Source: Adiantum capillus-veneris (lineage: Eukaryota; Streptophyta; Polypodiopsida; Polypodiales; Pteridaceae). Taken from it: a DNA stretch of 64,000 bases. The stretch covers positions 70,396,895-70,460,894 of the forward strand of contig CM043944.1 of the NCBI GenBank assembly GCA_014529385.2, read 5' to 3'. This document shows, one piece after another, positions 1 to 10,885 of this stretch. A program made the position numbers and the translations under genes. Each line of letters opens with the position of its first letter. Within the stretch, counting starts at the first letter, position 1. Under the pieces are notes generated by a model. It had not been told where the DNA came from. It searched no databases and saw only the letters and a program-made list of their open reading frames with translations.

Positions 1-460
1 GTGTCGCAGCCATGATCTACCAATGAGCAAGGGAAATCCGACCTCAACCTCGGGAAGACGGACCACAACAAAATCCAAGTTAAAAGTAAAGTCTTGTACC
101 TGCAGAGGCACATTGTCCACTATGCCCACTAGGTAGACTGTCCGCTGGTCGGCCAATGTAACTGTGAAGGGAGCAGGGCGAGTAGGCTGTAGACCTAGAG
201 CTAACATAGTGAACTCGGGCATCAGGTTGATGCCAGATCCACCATCCACTATCACTCCTGAGAATTGCCGCCCCAATACGGACACCGTGAGACGAGGGCT
301 TCTATAATCAATGAGAGGAGCAGCGGGATGGGATATCATATAGGACTCTGATGGTCGCACTTGGAGGTGCCTGCCACTAGGACTTGCTCTGGGGTAAAGT
401 GACTGAATAACTACAAGGGTGTCACTTCTAAATTTTGCATCTAGTTGCAGCATGTCATAG
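1..460 (-). pseudogene. Aspartic protease region of LTR-1 (partial)
   Basis: The minus strand encodes a retropepsin-like domain with VDGGSG in place of the usual D[ST]G, followed by INLMPEF and ending near a conserved PLLIG. It matches the protease at 10886-11731 almost residue for residue. In this family it would mature the Gag polyprotein inside virus-like particles. It runs off the window. A G after the catalytic Asp is common in plant Ty3-type proteases, so this copy need not be inactive on that ground. Confidence 0.7.
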
Positions 461-929
461 AGGGACACTTGTTGGAAGGTGTTCTTCAAGATTGTCTCTA
501 CTGTAAGCTTTTCTGTTTCTACCAGTGGTTTCTCTGGTACCTTGATCTTCTGTAGATCGGAAACTGCTTCCAAGAAAGCTTCATCAATATCGGAGAGCAA
601 AGATTTGGATTCTTTCTTGGCACTGGGGAATGGCTTGTCAACAACTGAAGGCAGGGTATCCACTATTGTGAGAATGTGTGGGGGAGTTGAACTTGCTGGA
701 ATGCTAAGACCAAGAGCGGCTCTCTGGGCCCGAGTGAGGTCACCCGATGGCTCCTCTACCAACTGCAGCTTATTTTGAGGGGTAACCACGTGGGTAGAAG
801 GGGACGGCTGAGGAACGGTGCTAACTGCTATCCGATTGACCTTGGGAAAGGTAAACTCATTCTGGCTTTGACTTGGGTTCGCAACCGTGGATGCACGAAG
901 TTTAGGGCAATCCTTACTGTAGTGATACT

Positions 930-2365
930 TCGTTTCAGGGCAATGACGGTAGGGAGGGGACCCTTCGGGCAAAGGGCATTTGCTTTGGTAATGACCATAT
1001 TCCCCGCATCTGTAGCACAAAATGGGCCGATTCAATGGGCGAGTCGAAGGGCGAGGTGGTCCTTGCTCCTGGTGCATGGAGTTGGAGGTGGAGGCATAGA
1101 AGCTTTGAGGTGATGAGGGAGCATGGGTATGATAAAAGCTCTGAGACAGAAAAGTACTTTGCATACCTTGCATAGGAGGGGTTGTGAATAAAGGTGGCAT
1201 GTGGTGTGGATGGCCATTGGGAGAAACCATGTTGGATGCAGGTGCTGGCCCTTGTTGAAGAGTAGGACCAAGACTTTGTTGTATTTGTCACAATCCCTTG
1301 AGGTAGTAGCAGTCCTTGTCTTCATGCCCCGACTTTTCGCAGAAGTGGCAGTAAACCCGAAGGGGACAGTCCTGTGGAGGGTGCCCTGGAGAGCATCATG
1401 AGCTGCACCATTCCATAGCCTTAGTCTCCTGCTGAGACCTAAGCTCTTCTAGCTCTCTCTTCATTTGATCCAAAGCGTCGTGATGTGGGGACTTCTCCTG
1501 TCTGAGGGATATTGATTTCTCCTCTTGAAGAGCTCTCTGTAACTTTAGGGCTTCAAGTTCTCTACGCAAAGAAGTCAATGGATCAGCAGGACTTTTTTCC
1601 GAAAACACAGAGGGAGTCTCTATGGAAAAGTAGTTGTTGAACAGCTTCCTAGCCCCCTCTATCCTAGTAGCAGCTGCAATGAACTCCTCGAGAGTGGCGT
1701 CGGGTTGGAGACTCTCTCGGAGTTTTTGCTGAGAAGTTTTGGGAAGCGCCTTCTCCACCCACTTTTTAACCATGAATTCACCGGGTTGTTGGGGGAGCTT
1801 GGCCACCAACGACTTAGTTTTAGTCATAAGCTCTGCAAAAGTCTCCTCTAGCTTGATCACAATGTTGGACAACTCATCCAACACCTTCTCCTGGTAGTCA
1901 CCTGGCCTGAAAGCTGCACAAAACTGCTGTCTTAAGGCTGCTCAAGTTGCAAAATGGTTCTCTGCAAACTGGCTGTACCATTTATCTGCTAAGCCGTCCA
2001 AGGTGGATGGAAATAGTACCAAATAAGCATCTTCTCTGTTCATACCAGGACCCCTACAAAGAGAGTCCTTTGAAGGTAGGGAACTTGATATTTACCTTGG
2101 CCAAAACACTAGCTAATGGCTCCATGGCCCCTTGTGTAGCCTGTTGCACAATAGCCTGCTGTAGCAGAATAGAAGAGAGCTTTACTGAAGAAGGTGATAT
2201 AGAAGATGCGGAACCAGATGAAGGAATGGGTGATGTCGTATGTGTAGGTATAGGTGATGAGGTTGATGGACTTCTACAAGGTGTCAAAGGTCGTCTTCTG
2301 TGATAGTACTTCAGAGGGCTCAGTAGTGCGCTTTGACGCTCGACTGACCGCCTTGTATGTGTCAT
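930..2365 (-). pseudogene. Gag of LTR-1 (capsid plus zinc knuckles), disrupted
   Basis: Gag starts at an ATG whose first base is 2365 on the minus strand (MTHTRRSVERQ). The N-terminal part is Ser/Pro-rich and is followed by a capsid segment (SVLAKVNIKFPTFKGL). A helical, charged segment spans 1884-1396. Two CCHC regions follow: one near 1380-1270 (CHFCEKSGHEDKDC) and one near 1020-940 (CYRCGEYGHYQSKC). Several stops and frame changes break the ORF, including a stop after the capsid segment near 2054. The paralogue at 9136-10780 has the same domain order. This is retrotransposon Gag, not a host RNA-binding protein. Confidence 0.8.
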
Positions 2366-2445
2366 GCAGTGACCACCAATCCAACCAACTTTGGCAAAAA
2401 AGGGCCCTTAACTGTGGGCTGAACAACAAAGGTCTAGACTAGGAC

Positions 2446-2660
2446 AAGTGAGGATAATGACCAGACCACCTGGTCCAGGACCACCAATGACTAGACCACC
2501 TAGCTGGACCAAGACGAGGAGAACTGTACCAAGGCGAGAAGGATTGGACCAAGACTAGGGACTAGACCAAGACCAGAGACGAGGACCAGAGACTAGGGAC
2601 TAGACCAGGACCAGAGACGACGACGAGGACTGGTTGGACCAGGGAGAGAGGACCAGACCA
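2446..2660 (-). repeat. Degenerate tandem GGACCAGA/GACTAG repeats in the LTR-1 leader
   Basis: The stretch between primer-binding site and Gag is made of short imperfect units such as GACTAGACCA and AGACGAGGACC. The inverted counterpart in LTR-2 (8920-9090) has the same composition (CTGGTCTAGTCC units), so the repeat belongs to this family's 5' leader. Confidence 0.7.
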
Positions 2661-2758
2661 ACAGACTAGCAACCCAAATGCAAGCAAAGGGACGAAGCTC
2701 GGTAACAACGAACTAGCTTCACGATTTGTATCTCCACAGAGAGTGAGACTTCATGTGA

Positions 2759-2777
2759 GATCCCATCGTGGTCGCCA
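2759..2777 (-). promoter_or_regulatory. Primer-binding site of LTR-1, tRNA-Arg type
   Basis: On the minus strand this reads TGGCGACCACGATGGGATC, 13 bases inside the LTR. Its complement looks like the 3' end of a tRNA-Arg of the GACCACG-acceptor type, including CCA. The tRNA match is from memory of tRNA sequences and was not searched. Confidence 0.6.
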
Positions 2778-2790
2778 AAATGAGAGCACC

Positions 2791-3320
2791 TGTAGCGCGG
2801 ATAATGTGTCGTGCTCTCTACAGTGGGTGGTCCTCAGTGCAATGTGCGTGACAATCTCACTAGAACAGACTGAACAGAAAGGAAACAATAGACATCAACA
2901 GAGCTCACAAAGACACAACAGCAGACCAGAACATACGACTCGACTATCTCAAAGACTGATACAGACTCTGGCGTGGCAGCACACTCAGCTCCAGCCCAGG
3001 ACTCACAGGTACAATGGGGGTGTCGAAGCTCAGATGTGCCGGGATGGTGAAGATGTGCTCTGTGTAAAAGCCCACTCTAGACGACTACGTACAAGATAAT
3101 CCCACTGGCCCAAAACGACTACTCATATGTACAATCATAAAGAGCCACCAACGGCTCATAAATGTCAGCCATGTGGTGACCTGGCCACGAGGTCCACTAG
3201 ACCACCGTCGGTACCCTGCCACGTGTCACTCCCCAGCCCAAGGGTCCGTCCAGTGTGAACCAGCCTAGACCTGTCCTGTGAAAGACACTGTACCGTGAAG
3301 GACACTGTAGCCCTGCTACA
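2791..3320 (-). repeat. 5' LTR of LTR-1
   Basis: On the minus strand it starts TGTAGCAGGGCTACAG and ends GCGCTACA, so it has TG...CA ends and a short GTAGC inverted motif at the start. It aligns throughout with the two LTRs of LTR-2. The junction at 3320/3321 is where LINE-C coding sequence resumes. Confidence 0.85.
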
Positions 3321-4225
3321 GAACCCATCCGCCGAGTCAAAGCAGGAAATTTGTTCATAGAAACTGCTTGAGAAGTGGAAGCCTCACCCAAAAGTACATC
3401 CTTATAAGAGTTCATCGCTTTTTCCCAAGCGTCAATCAACGTGCGATTGTCATTGCAGGGAAGCTGCTTAAACGATACATTCTTATTGGCGTTAACCAGA
3501 GGAACATAATTACAAGAGGAAGGTGGAGTGAGAATTTTCACTGTCTTTTTAGGTATCACCCATGATCCAACATCAGTTGACGCAACATTTTTGCCTTTCC
3601 CAGCAATTACATTCCCAACATCCGCAAACGGCTGATTTTTGTGTTTCCCTTTATCCGCATTGGAAGTCACCTTCATAGCAAGGACTTCGTTCGATTTGGC
3701 TTCATCAACAGATTTGCCTATAGGGATAGGGGTAGAGGAAGGAACAACCGAAAGAGGGGATTGCAAAATAGGTTGAGGACATTCACATTGCATGTGACCA
3801 AATTTACCGCATCGAAAACAAGAGTTAGCAAATTTGCCCCATTTGAGTTTAAAAGGACGCTTGCCCATCCAAGGATCCCCTGAATCCACCATGATTCCAT
3901 CCGGGGTATGCTTATCCATATCCCACAGAATACAAAACCGATTGGTGTTCACATCCAATTTCGGAGGGCAAATCACCTTGCCAAGTTGAGCAGCCAACAA
4001 AGGAAGAAAATGCCTCCACATGCGAGGGAAATCAACAATTTCCACCCACACCAGACATTTGTGACGAATAAGACTTTGACAGTCCTTCGTAAGTGCCCAG
4101 GGCAAAACATGAGTTATCTGCGTGCCAACATCTCTAGCAGAAGGTTTCTAGCCTCAATATCTGCCAGTAGTACCTCATAGAAACCCCGAGCACCAAAATA
4201 AACGCCTCGGACAGCCTGGCTTTTG
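3321..4225 (-). pseudogene. LINE-C ORF1 remnant (DUF4283-like region plus CCHC knuckle)
   Basis: The minus strand encodes a segment typical of plant L1 ORF1/Gag-like proteins. A DUF4283-type region (GARGFYEVLLADIEARNL, then VLPWALTKD and VWVEIVDFPRMW) is followed by a knuckle, CFRCGKFGHMQCECP (C-x2-C-x4-H-x4-C). A polar tail continues to the LTR-1 junction, and the open frame then runs about 41 codons into the LTR, which is not original coding sequence. A frame change near 4105 splits it. No RT is visible because LTR-1 and the window edge cut the element. It lies in the intron after the last visible IFT144 exon. Confidence 0.65.
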
Positions 4226-4654
4226 AGAAGGAAATCAACCCACTATCCAACATCCTGCGCAATGGCCATTTTGCTTGGGAAAAACAAGATAACCACATTC
4301 ATGGCATATTGCGCTACCAGATCCATAAGGTCCCTGTACTAGAATTCGCACCTCAAGGTCAGGTGCCTCTTCGAAGTCTTCGGGCCTCTTCGAAGTCTTC
4401 ATACAAACAACTTTTGATTTCAGAAGCACTCTTCGAAACACTCACACATACACACACACGCACACACACACAATGGGCTGCCCACAACCCCCCTCATCCC
4501 AGGGGTGGCTAGAGAGGGGGTTGCATGAATGCATCCTCCTTCCAGGATTTTGATAGTGATACTTACAAATGTAATGGCTAATGTAGAACCTAACAAAGGC
4601 TTCACAAACAAACAAAAGGGGTTCATTGAGAAAAGCAAGGCGAATGTGCATTAC
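4226..4654. other. Intronic stretch with a CA microsatellite (about 4441-4472)
   Basis: There is no coding signal beyond possible LINE-C 5' sequence at the left. It carries an imperfect (CA)n tract and a duplicated CTTCGAAGTCTTC motif near 4372-4400. It is part of the intron after the exon at 4655-4720. Confidence 0.5.
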
Positions 4655-4720
4655 CTCTGCAAAATCATATGCTGACATGGCCTCAGCAAAGTCTCCAGCT
4701 TCCTCCATGACTTTTGCATA
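4655..4720 (-). CDS. IFT144: IFT144/WDR19 exon (YAKVMEEAG segment)
   Basis: This 66-bp phase-0 exon has acceptor AAAAG and donor GAG|GTAATG. Its 22 residues (YAKVMEEAGDFAEAMSAY...) correspond to the YAKAKEADGRYKEAVVAY segment I recall from animal WDR19, in the TPR-like helical C-terminal half. It follows the exon at 4818-4946 across a 97-bp intron. The next exon, to the left, is not visible and is presumably beyond LINE-C and LTR-1. The length is a multiple of three, with no stop. Confidence 0.85.
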
Positions 4721-4817
4721 CTTTTACATACCACAAACATAGAATAATTTAGGGTTTCTTGCATGAATGCTTAATTTTTCCATCTTAAAAAATCTCCCAA
4801 CTTTTAAAGTTTTAGAC

Positions 4818-4946
4818 CTCACAAAAATGTTTGGGACTGCATATTCGATTCAAAAGAGACTTTGCTTTTGTAAGGTTCCTCATGCAAATATAGCAAGAAA
4901 ATGCTTTTTCCAATTGCCCTCCTAGTTCAAAGAAGTCCCCAGCATC
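4818..4946 (-). CDS. IFT144: IFT144/WDR19 exon (AGDFFELGGQLEKA segment)
   Basis: This 129-bp, 43-codon exon has acceptor TTTCAG and donor GAG|GTCTAA, a GT donor with weak context. Residues such as LEKAFSCYICMRNLTKAKSLL and the final SPKHFCE match animal WDR19 [21 protein letters not shown] and SPKIHLQ in register. IFT144 is a core IFT-A subunit needed for ciliary membrane-protein import and retrograde transport. This part lies in the superhelical C-terminal region. Confidence 0.88.
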
Positions 4947-5326
4947 CTGAAAGAACATAGTAAACCACACAAAGCTGGAGTACTTGCACAGACTAATACT
5001 AGACACAGTCAGCTGCATGCTGGAGGACATCATCAAGCACCCGCATGGGCTTCAACAAAGCGATTTCGTAGAATTTCAAATCTACTTAAGGATATACACG
5101 CATGGAGAGGCAAGAGGGAATGTCCATCCTACATCATTTAAACAAGTACAAAATATTCTGGACATGTTCATTTGGTGTGAATGAGAGACAAGGCAGATAA
5201 TTGCATGAAGAAAGTAGGGTTTTTCATGTACCTAAAGCACTTATTCACTGAGGAGGAAAGGGCATGAAAAAAGCAGGTTGTTGATGGAATATTAACAGAA
5301 AAAAAAAATGTTGAAAACATACGTAC

Positions 5327-5455
5327 CTCTAATAATTTCATACTCTCGAAGATAACAGCACATTCAATGTAAAGAGAAGCATCATCACATTGAATTGCCA
5401 TCTGCCTTCCCTTCCATGGATCACCACAATGTATTGATGTTCGTGCCACTCCAGC
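5327..5455 (-). CDS. IFT144: IFT144/WDR19 exon (AGVARTSIHCGD segment)
   Basis: This 129-bp exon has acceptor CCAG and donor GAG|GTACGT, in phase 0. It encodes AGVARTSIHCGDPWKG... ending in FESMKLLE. It matches the WDR19 segment with AGVARMSIRMGD and ILENMKQFSE. It is separated by 380 bp from the next exon and 147 bp from the previous one. There are no stops or frameshifts. Confidence 0.88.
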
Positions 5456-5602
5456 CTGGTCATATAATTGATAGTGGAGCTACTGTCAATATCCTTCTTT
5501 AGATCATTATAAAGGAAAACGCCTGCTGAAACTTACCAAATAGAATTTGTCTTGTTACGATTAAAACAAGGAGCGAAAATTAGAATCTAAGCTTTAGCTT
5601 AC

Positions 5603-5764
5603 CTTGGCTGAAGAAAGCTGTTTGCCCTTGACGCCCGCACTAAGAAGACTCTCATACTGTCCAAGGGCAGATCTATGTTCTCCTCGCCTTTCCAGAAGAG
5701 TAGCATACTCCATCCTCACCTCAAGTTCACACGACCCCCCCAATTCTACAGCCAACGGAAGGGC
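5603..5764 (-). CDS. IFT144: IFT144/WDR19 exon (MEYATLLERRGEH segment)
   Basis: This 162-bp, 54-codon exon has acceptor CATAG and donor AAG|GTAAGC. It encodes ALPLAVELGG..., then VRMEYATLLERRGEHRSALG and QYESLLSAG. The counterpart in WDR19 is the [21 protein letters not shown] helix pair. Phase 0 at both ends fits its neighbours at 5850-5921 and 5327-5455. Confidence 0.87.
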
Positions 5765-5849
5765 CTATGACATGTCAACATGGTTAAACCCTTTGTGAAA
5801 AGCCAAAGAAAGCTCAAACTGCTCCACTAGTTCTCTTTGTTGTACATAC

Positions 5850-5921
5850 TTGCTCCCATTGCTGCAAATTTCTCCTCATCTCTAATGCTGCCTCAAGACA
5901 GCAAGACTTCAGAAATGCATC
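5850..5921 (-). CDS. IFT144: IFT144/WDR19 exon just after the giant intron
   Basis: This 72-bp exon has acceptor CACAG and donor CAA|GTATGT. It encodes DAFLKSCCLEAALEMRRNLQ and four more residues. AALEMRR is a signature stretch of WDR19, where the order is ...AQ|DLYLASSCPIAALEMRRDL. The preceding exon ends ...DAAQ at 45131, so the coding join is exact across 39.2 kb. The following intron is only 85 bp. Confidence 0.9.
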
Positions 5922-6375
5922 CTGTGTTAGAGACATTCCAATAATTGTCAAGAAGACTCTTAATGATTTATTACCATGTTTCTAAAAGAAAGGCCTCACC
6001 CCTCCTTCAACCAAGGCAAAAGGAACCGTGGCAGAAAAAAAAGGGTGAATGTGCCATAGAGACAGTGATAGGTCCTTTTGTCTATGCATTGGCACTTTGA
6101 AAATTTGACGTTCTGGTGTCAATCGAAGAAAGAGCGAAAACAGACAAATAAGTAGAGAAAGAGCAGGACACATAGACAAGCTAGATAAAAGTGCAGGAGA
6201 CTTCGACAAGCTAGGCAGATAAAAGTGCCTAGGAAGATTATGGTTTGTGCATGTGAACCACATCCTCCAGGCATTCCCTCAACATCTGCTGCTCCACCAC
6301 CACCTATTACTCTACAGGTCCATCAGAGACTTTAGTACCAAAAGGCAATGCCCGTACAGGGCAACACTTTCTTTT
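5922..6375. other. Non-coding intron sequence next to the exon
   Basis: I see no gene or recognisable mobile element here. A short direct repeat around 6173-6230 (GACAAGCTAG...ATAAAAGTGC twice) is the only structure noted. Confidence 0.5.
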
Positions 6376-8152
6376 TGCAAGAAAAAGATCCTTCCATTAG
6401 TTAATAGAACTGCCCAAAGGGCTACAAACCACCTCTATGAGAGAGGGCTTTATCAAAAAAATGGGGAGACTCTCCCAGTGAGAAAACAAAGTACAATATG
6501 GGCTAAATCACGAGATGGGAGGAGGAAAAAGCCACACTGGTGGCTGGTAGTGCCATCTAGGCACAACCTGAACCATGGTGAAGAAACTTGAAAGGCCCTG
6601 GGCTTCAAAGTCGCAAGAAAGCCTCTCGGCGTTCCCGCATGCGATCAGAGTTGCCCTGACGTCTCTCAAACTGACCCCTGAGTGTATGAATCATCTTTAG
6701 CCAAAAGTCACGAACAGTCTCTGCTGGTGGAACAGGGCAAGCCTCGAAGATGGCGAAAGCAACGGGCCCGCCAGATGAACTAGAGGATCAGGCCGCAAAC
6801 GAGTTCCCAACGCCACTCTCTATCACTACACCACTCCTGGGGGATGAGCTCTGTGGCGAGCTGAACTGTAGGTCAATCCCCCCGGAATCACTATCATCCT
6901 GCTAATGGAGCCAACTCAAAGTGGAGCGCAGGGCCCGTGAGTGTGGACCAGGCTGCAACACCCCAAGTGTACTGTCAGGCTGTGGAGAGGGCTGGCATTA
7001 GCCGAAGAACCCGAAGCCAAACGTGTTGTGCCATGGGGCAGTCCCACAAACAGTGACGTTGACTCTCCAAAGGATGGCCACAGACTGCACATGCTGCCGA
7101 GAAGCCGTTGTATACCAACCAACTCCAACTGTTGTAGCCCTATGCGCAACAAGCCACTGAAACATGGTAACTCTCCTCGGCTGCTTGTTGTCCCACAACC
7201 GCTCCAAGAAGCCTGACAAGAACTCGGTTGTGAGACCCTCCTCCTACCAGTGAAGTGTTGTAGTTGGGCGAGCCTCGCTCCGTGTGGCCAGTATGTGTCG
7301 CCCCAAACAAACTGTGTGCTTGAAAAAAGGAATCCTTGGGTAATCGACTGAAGAGAAAGATCCCGCCAGAACCACTCTCCCGGGTCCCATTGCACACGTG
7401 CCACAAAACGAATCTCCCAAGCCCAAAGCGCCAGTGTCTTGACTCAAGATCTACTAGGGCAGGATCTATGATATAAGTCCTCCCACAAAAGCCCACAACT
7501 GGGATCCTCCGAAAAGAGCACTCTGCAGCCTTTGAGACTCTGCGAAGGCGACCCTCTCCGTGAACTTCAAAGAACATGTGGGGTACTGACTCCGAGCAAG
7601 CTTGAGCAGCAATGAGGACCTCTAGCTGCGTAAAGGGCCCCATCCATCTTGCAGCTGCTGCCTCTAGAGGGGTATGCCACTCAGCTAGGATAGCCTATGC
7701 AATATCCTGGCAAATGCTCTGCACCCACCTCATGCCTCGTAGCTAAATGCTTTGAATCTCCTCGAGAAGGCCTGAAAACTATAGCCAGTCGCCGAGCAAG
7801 ACCCTCTACTATGGGACCCCAAGAAACATGAGGCCTGCTACCAACCAGGTGGCCTCTGTGTGTGCTAACCATGGGGCTCCAAACAAGAGGCTGCCTCAAG
7901 CGCTCTTCCATGCAAGTGGGCTTATGCTGCTCCACGCAACTCCTCAGCTGCTCCTAGGACCTAAGTAGGCTTGCAACAAATCGGTCCTCCAAGATCTTGC
8001 TCAGACCAAGTATGCGCATCTCTGTAAAAATCCACTTGATGGACCGGCTCCAAGGGCCGACCGCATGAGGGACTCGAGCTCGAATCTAGTGAAGCAACAT
8101 CTCCTTGTAGGGCTCCTCCCCTGGAAGCAATCCTCTGACCACACTATGCATC
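6376..8152 (-). mobile_element. LINE-B2: 5'-truncated plant L1 LINE, ORF2 C-terminus only
   Basis: The 3' end on the minus strand is at 6376-6384 (GGATCTTTTTCTTGC then a short A-rich run), the same terminus as LINE-B1. The body is colinear with 23117-24900 and encodes the ORF2 C-terminus, including the zf-RVT-like region (MFQWLVAHRATT near 7165-7130). It is broken by many stops and frameshifts. The 5' end stops abruptly at about 8152 against LINE-A1. I could not find a target-site duplication, so a later rearrangement is possible. Confidence 0.8.
6600..8152 (-). pseudogene. LINE-B2 ORF2 C-terminal pseudogene
   Basis: Several overlapping minus-strand frames between 6916 and 7935 correspond to the LINE-B1 ORF2 C-terminal region: RLRQPLVWSPMVSTHRGHLVGSRPH at the upstream end, then ICGRT-like and FQWLVAHRATT segments and a terminal FIW-type motif. 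No frame covers more than about 170 codons. The RT and endonuclease parts are absent. Confidence 0.75.
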
Positions 8153-8212
8153 CCCCAAGGGACAGTCACCTTATATGATTTTGGATGAGGACATATGGGA
8201 GTTCTCTAAATA

Positions 8213-8766
8213 TGTAGCAAGCTACAGTGTCACTTTCACATGACACACAGTTAGTACAGTTCGTCTGGTTTGATTCACACTGGACGGACTCTCTGGGCTG
8301 GGGCAGGGATATGGAAAGTGATCTATTGGACATCGTGGCTAGGTCATTCAGTTTGGAGATAGACTTAGATGACTTTTATGAGCCGTTGGTGGCTCTTTAT
8401 GGTGGCACATATGAGTAGTAGTTGTTGGGTCATCACGATTATCTTCTTCATATATGGTCCAGCGTCGTCGTCTAGAGTAGAGAGTCTATACACAACAACT
8501 CTACACCATCCCCGCACATCTGAGCCTCGACACCCCCATTGTACCCGTGAGTTCTGGGCTAGAGCTGAGTGTGCTACCACGCCAGAGTCTGTATCGGTTC
8601 CTTTGAGATAGTCGAGTCCATATGTTCTGGTTTGCTGTTGTGTCTCTGTGTTGATTTGTTGTTATCTATTGTTTCCTGTGTTTCCATTTTGTTTCGAGTG
8701 AGATGTCACGCACATTGCACTGAGGAGCACGCACTGTAGAGAGCACGACACACTATCCGCGCTACA
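8213..8766 (+). repeat. 5' LTR of LTR-2
   Basis: It starts TGTAGCAAGCTACAGTG and ends CGCGCTACA. It shares length and sequence with 12719-13299 apart from a few small indels. It contains a GCACATATGAGTAG segment and is followed by the leader GGTGCTCTCATTTTTGG. Confidence 0.88.
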
Positions 8767-8780
8767 GGTGCTCTCATTTT

Positions 8781-8798
8781 TGGCACGCCCGGTGGGAC
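8781..8798 (+). promoter_or_regulatory. Candidate primer-binding site of LTR-2
   Basis: TGGCACGCCCGGTGGGAC lies 14 bases after the 5' LTR, at the position where LTR-1 has its tRNA-Arg-type site. The TGGC start and GGGAC end are shared, but the middle differs, so the primer tRNA is uncertain. Confidence 0.45.
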
Positions 8799-8919
8799 CT
8801 CAACTGAAGTCTCACTCTCTGTTGAGGTACAAATCGAGGAGCTAGCTGGGTTTTACCTAACCTCGCTACTTCGCCTTGCCCAATGCAGCCTGCTGGTCAG
8901 ATCCAGTTTCACCCTCGAT

Positions 8920-9090
8920 AGCTTACTCTAGCTGACCTAGTATCTCGCCCTGCTGGTCTGGTCCTCTCTCGCCCTGGTCCAACCAAGCTCTCGTCCTCGT
9001 CCTAGTCTAGTCCTTCCTCGTCCCTAGTCCAGCCAGGTGGTCTAGTCACTTGCCCTGGTCTAGTAGAGTCTAGACCTGTGTTCAACCAGT
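8920..9090 (+). repeat. Degenerate CTGGTCTAGTCC tandem repeats in the LTR-2 leader
   Basis: Short imperfect units (CCTGGTC, CTCGTCC, TAGTCTAGTCC) fill the leader before Gag. They correspond to the inverted tract at 2446-2660. Confidence 0.65.
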
Positions 9091-9135
9091 TCAAGGTCTT
9101 CTTGCCCAAAGCTTGGTTGGGTTTGTGGTCACTGC

Positions 9136-10780
9136 ATGACACATACTAGGCGGTCATTAGAGCGTCAAAGTGCACTACTGAGTCCTGTGAAGTAGTACAA
9201 CAAAAGACGTCAACCCTTGGTACCTAGTAGAAGTCCACCAACCTCATCACCAAAACCTCCACATACGGCATCATCCATTCCTCCATCCGGTTCTACATCT
9301 TCCAAGTCACCTTCCCCAGTAAATCTCTCTCCCATTTTGTTACAGCAAGCTATTGAGCAACGGGCTCCTGAGCAAGAGGCCATGGAGGCGTTCACCAGTG
9401 TTTTGGCCAAGGTAAACATCAAGTTTCCTACTTTCAAGGGACTCTCCTCAGAAGTTGCAGACGACCATGCAAGGAGGTTTGTATCTCTTTGTAGAGGTCG
9501 TGGTCATAATAGAGAAGATGCTTATTTGGTACTCTTTCCATCTACCTTGGATGGCTTAGCAGACAAGCGGTACAGTCAGTTTGTAGAGAGCCACTTTGCA
9601 ACTTAAGCCACTTTACGACAACAGTTTTGTGAAGCTTTCAGACCAGGGGGCTTCCAGGAGAAGGTCCTGGATGAGTTGGCAAATCTAATGCTCCAGCCAA
9701 ATGAGACTTTTGCACAGCTCATGACCAGAACAAAGTCTCTGGTAGCCAAGCTAGCTCAACAACCGGGTGAATTTATGGTTAAGAAGTGGGTGGAGAAGGC
9801 TCTTCCCAAAACTTCCTAGCCAAAACTCAAAGAGAATCTCCGACCTAATGCCACTCTGGAGGAGTTTGTCGCGGCTGCTACTAGGATAGAGGGAGCTAGG
9901 AAGCTGTTCACCAACTCCCCTTAGGTAGAGATCCCTCAGTGTTTTACGAAAGTCCTTGTGATCCGTTAACTTCTTTACGCAGGGAACTGGAAGCCCTAAA
10001 GTTACAGCGAGCTCTTCATGAGGAGAGGTCCTTCTCTCTTAGACAAGAGAAGCCTCCACATCACGAGGCGTTGGAATAGATCAAGCGCGAGCTAGAAGAG
10101 CTCAAGTCTCAACAGGAGACTAAGGCTATGGTTTGGTGTAGCTCATGCCGCTCTCCAGGGCACCCTCCACAGGAATGCCCCCTTCGGGTTTACTGCCACT
10201 TCTGTGAAAAGTCTGGACATGAAGACAAGGACTGCTACTACCTCAAGGGATTGCGACAAATGCAGCAAAGTCTTGGTCCTACTCTTCAACAAGGGCCAAC
10301 ACTTGCATCCAACATGGTTTCCCCCTGTGGCCATCCACACCATATGCCACCTTTATTGACAGCCCCTTCTATGCAAGGTATGCGAAGTACTTTTCTGTCT
10401 TAGAGCTTCTATCATAACCATGCTCCCTCAGCACCTCAAGGCTCAAAGCTTCTATGCCTCCACCTCCAACTCCATGCACCAGGAGCAAGGACCACCTCGC
10501 CCTTCGACTCGCTTATTGAATCGGCCCATTTTGTGCTACAAATGCGGGGAATATGGTCATTACCAAAGCAAATGCCCTCTGCCCAAAGGGTCCCCTCCCT
10601 GTCGTCATTGCCCTGAAACGAAGGATCACTACAGTAAGGATTGCCCTAAACTTCGTGCATCCACGACTTCGAACCCAAGTCAAAGCCAGAATGAGTTTAC
10701 CTTTCCCAAGATCAATCTGATAGCAGTTAGCACCGTTCCTCAGCCGCCCTTCTACCCACGTGGTTACCCCTCAAAATAAG
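9136..10780 (+). pseudogene. Gag of LTR-2, disrupted
   Basis: The start ATG at 9136 begins MTHTRRSLERQ, and codon 20 is TAG. The capsid segment (FTSVLAKVNIKFPTFKGL) runs to a TAA near 9604, and further stops occur near 9820 and 10078. Two zinc-knuckle regions follow: 10128-10260 (CSSCRSPGHPPQEC, then CHFCEKSGHEDKDC) and 10530-10660 (CYKCGEYGHYQSKC, then CRHCPETKDHYSKDC). Frame changes separate these blocks. It is homologous to 930-2365 and to the minus-strand Gag at 42900-43960. Confidence 0.85.
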
Positions 10781-10885
10781 TTGCAGTTGGTAGAGGAGCC
10801 ATCTGGTGTCCTCACTCGGGCCTAGAGAGCTGCTCTCGATCTTAGCATTCCAGCAAATTCAACTCCCTTACACATTCTCACAACA

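Larger units (their letters stand above)
1..3320 (-). mobile_element. LTR-1: gag-protease LTR retrotransposon, cut by the window start
   Basis: This is the minus-strand relative of LTR-2 (8213-13299): position 1 aligns, inverted, with about 11548 and position 2365 with 9136. Reading leftward from the 5' LTR (2791-3320) come a primer-binding site, a leader with short tandem repeats, Gag with two zinc-knuckle regions, and the start of a retropepsin-like protease. The 3' part lies outside the window, so reverse transcriptase and integrase cannot be assessed, although LTR-2 lacks them. The element is inserted in the LINE-C ORF1 remnant. Confidence 0.85.

Noticed and set aside
3197-4105. 302-codon minus-strand ORF as one gene
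   Set aside because: The last ~41 codons (3197-3320) lie in the LTR of LTR-1; the rest is a LINE ORF1 remnant and the first codon is not an ATG in context.
6247-6591. 114-codon plus-strand ORF
   Set aside because: It crosses from intron sequence into the antisense 3' end of LINE-B2; chance frame.
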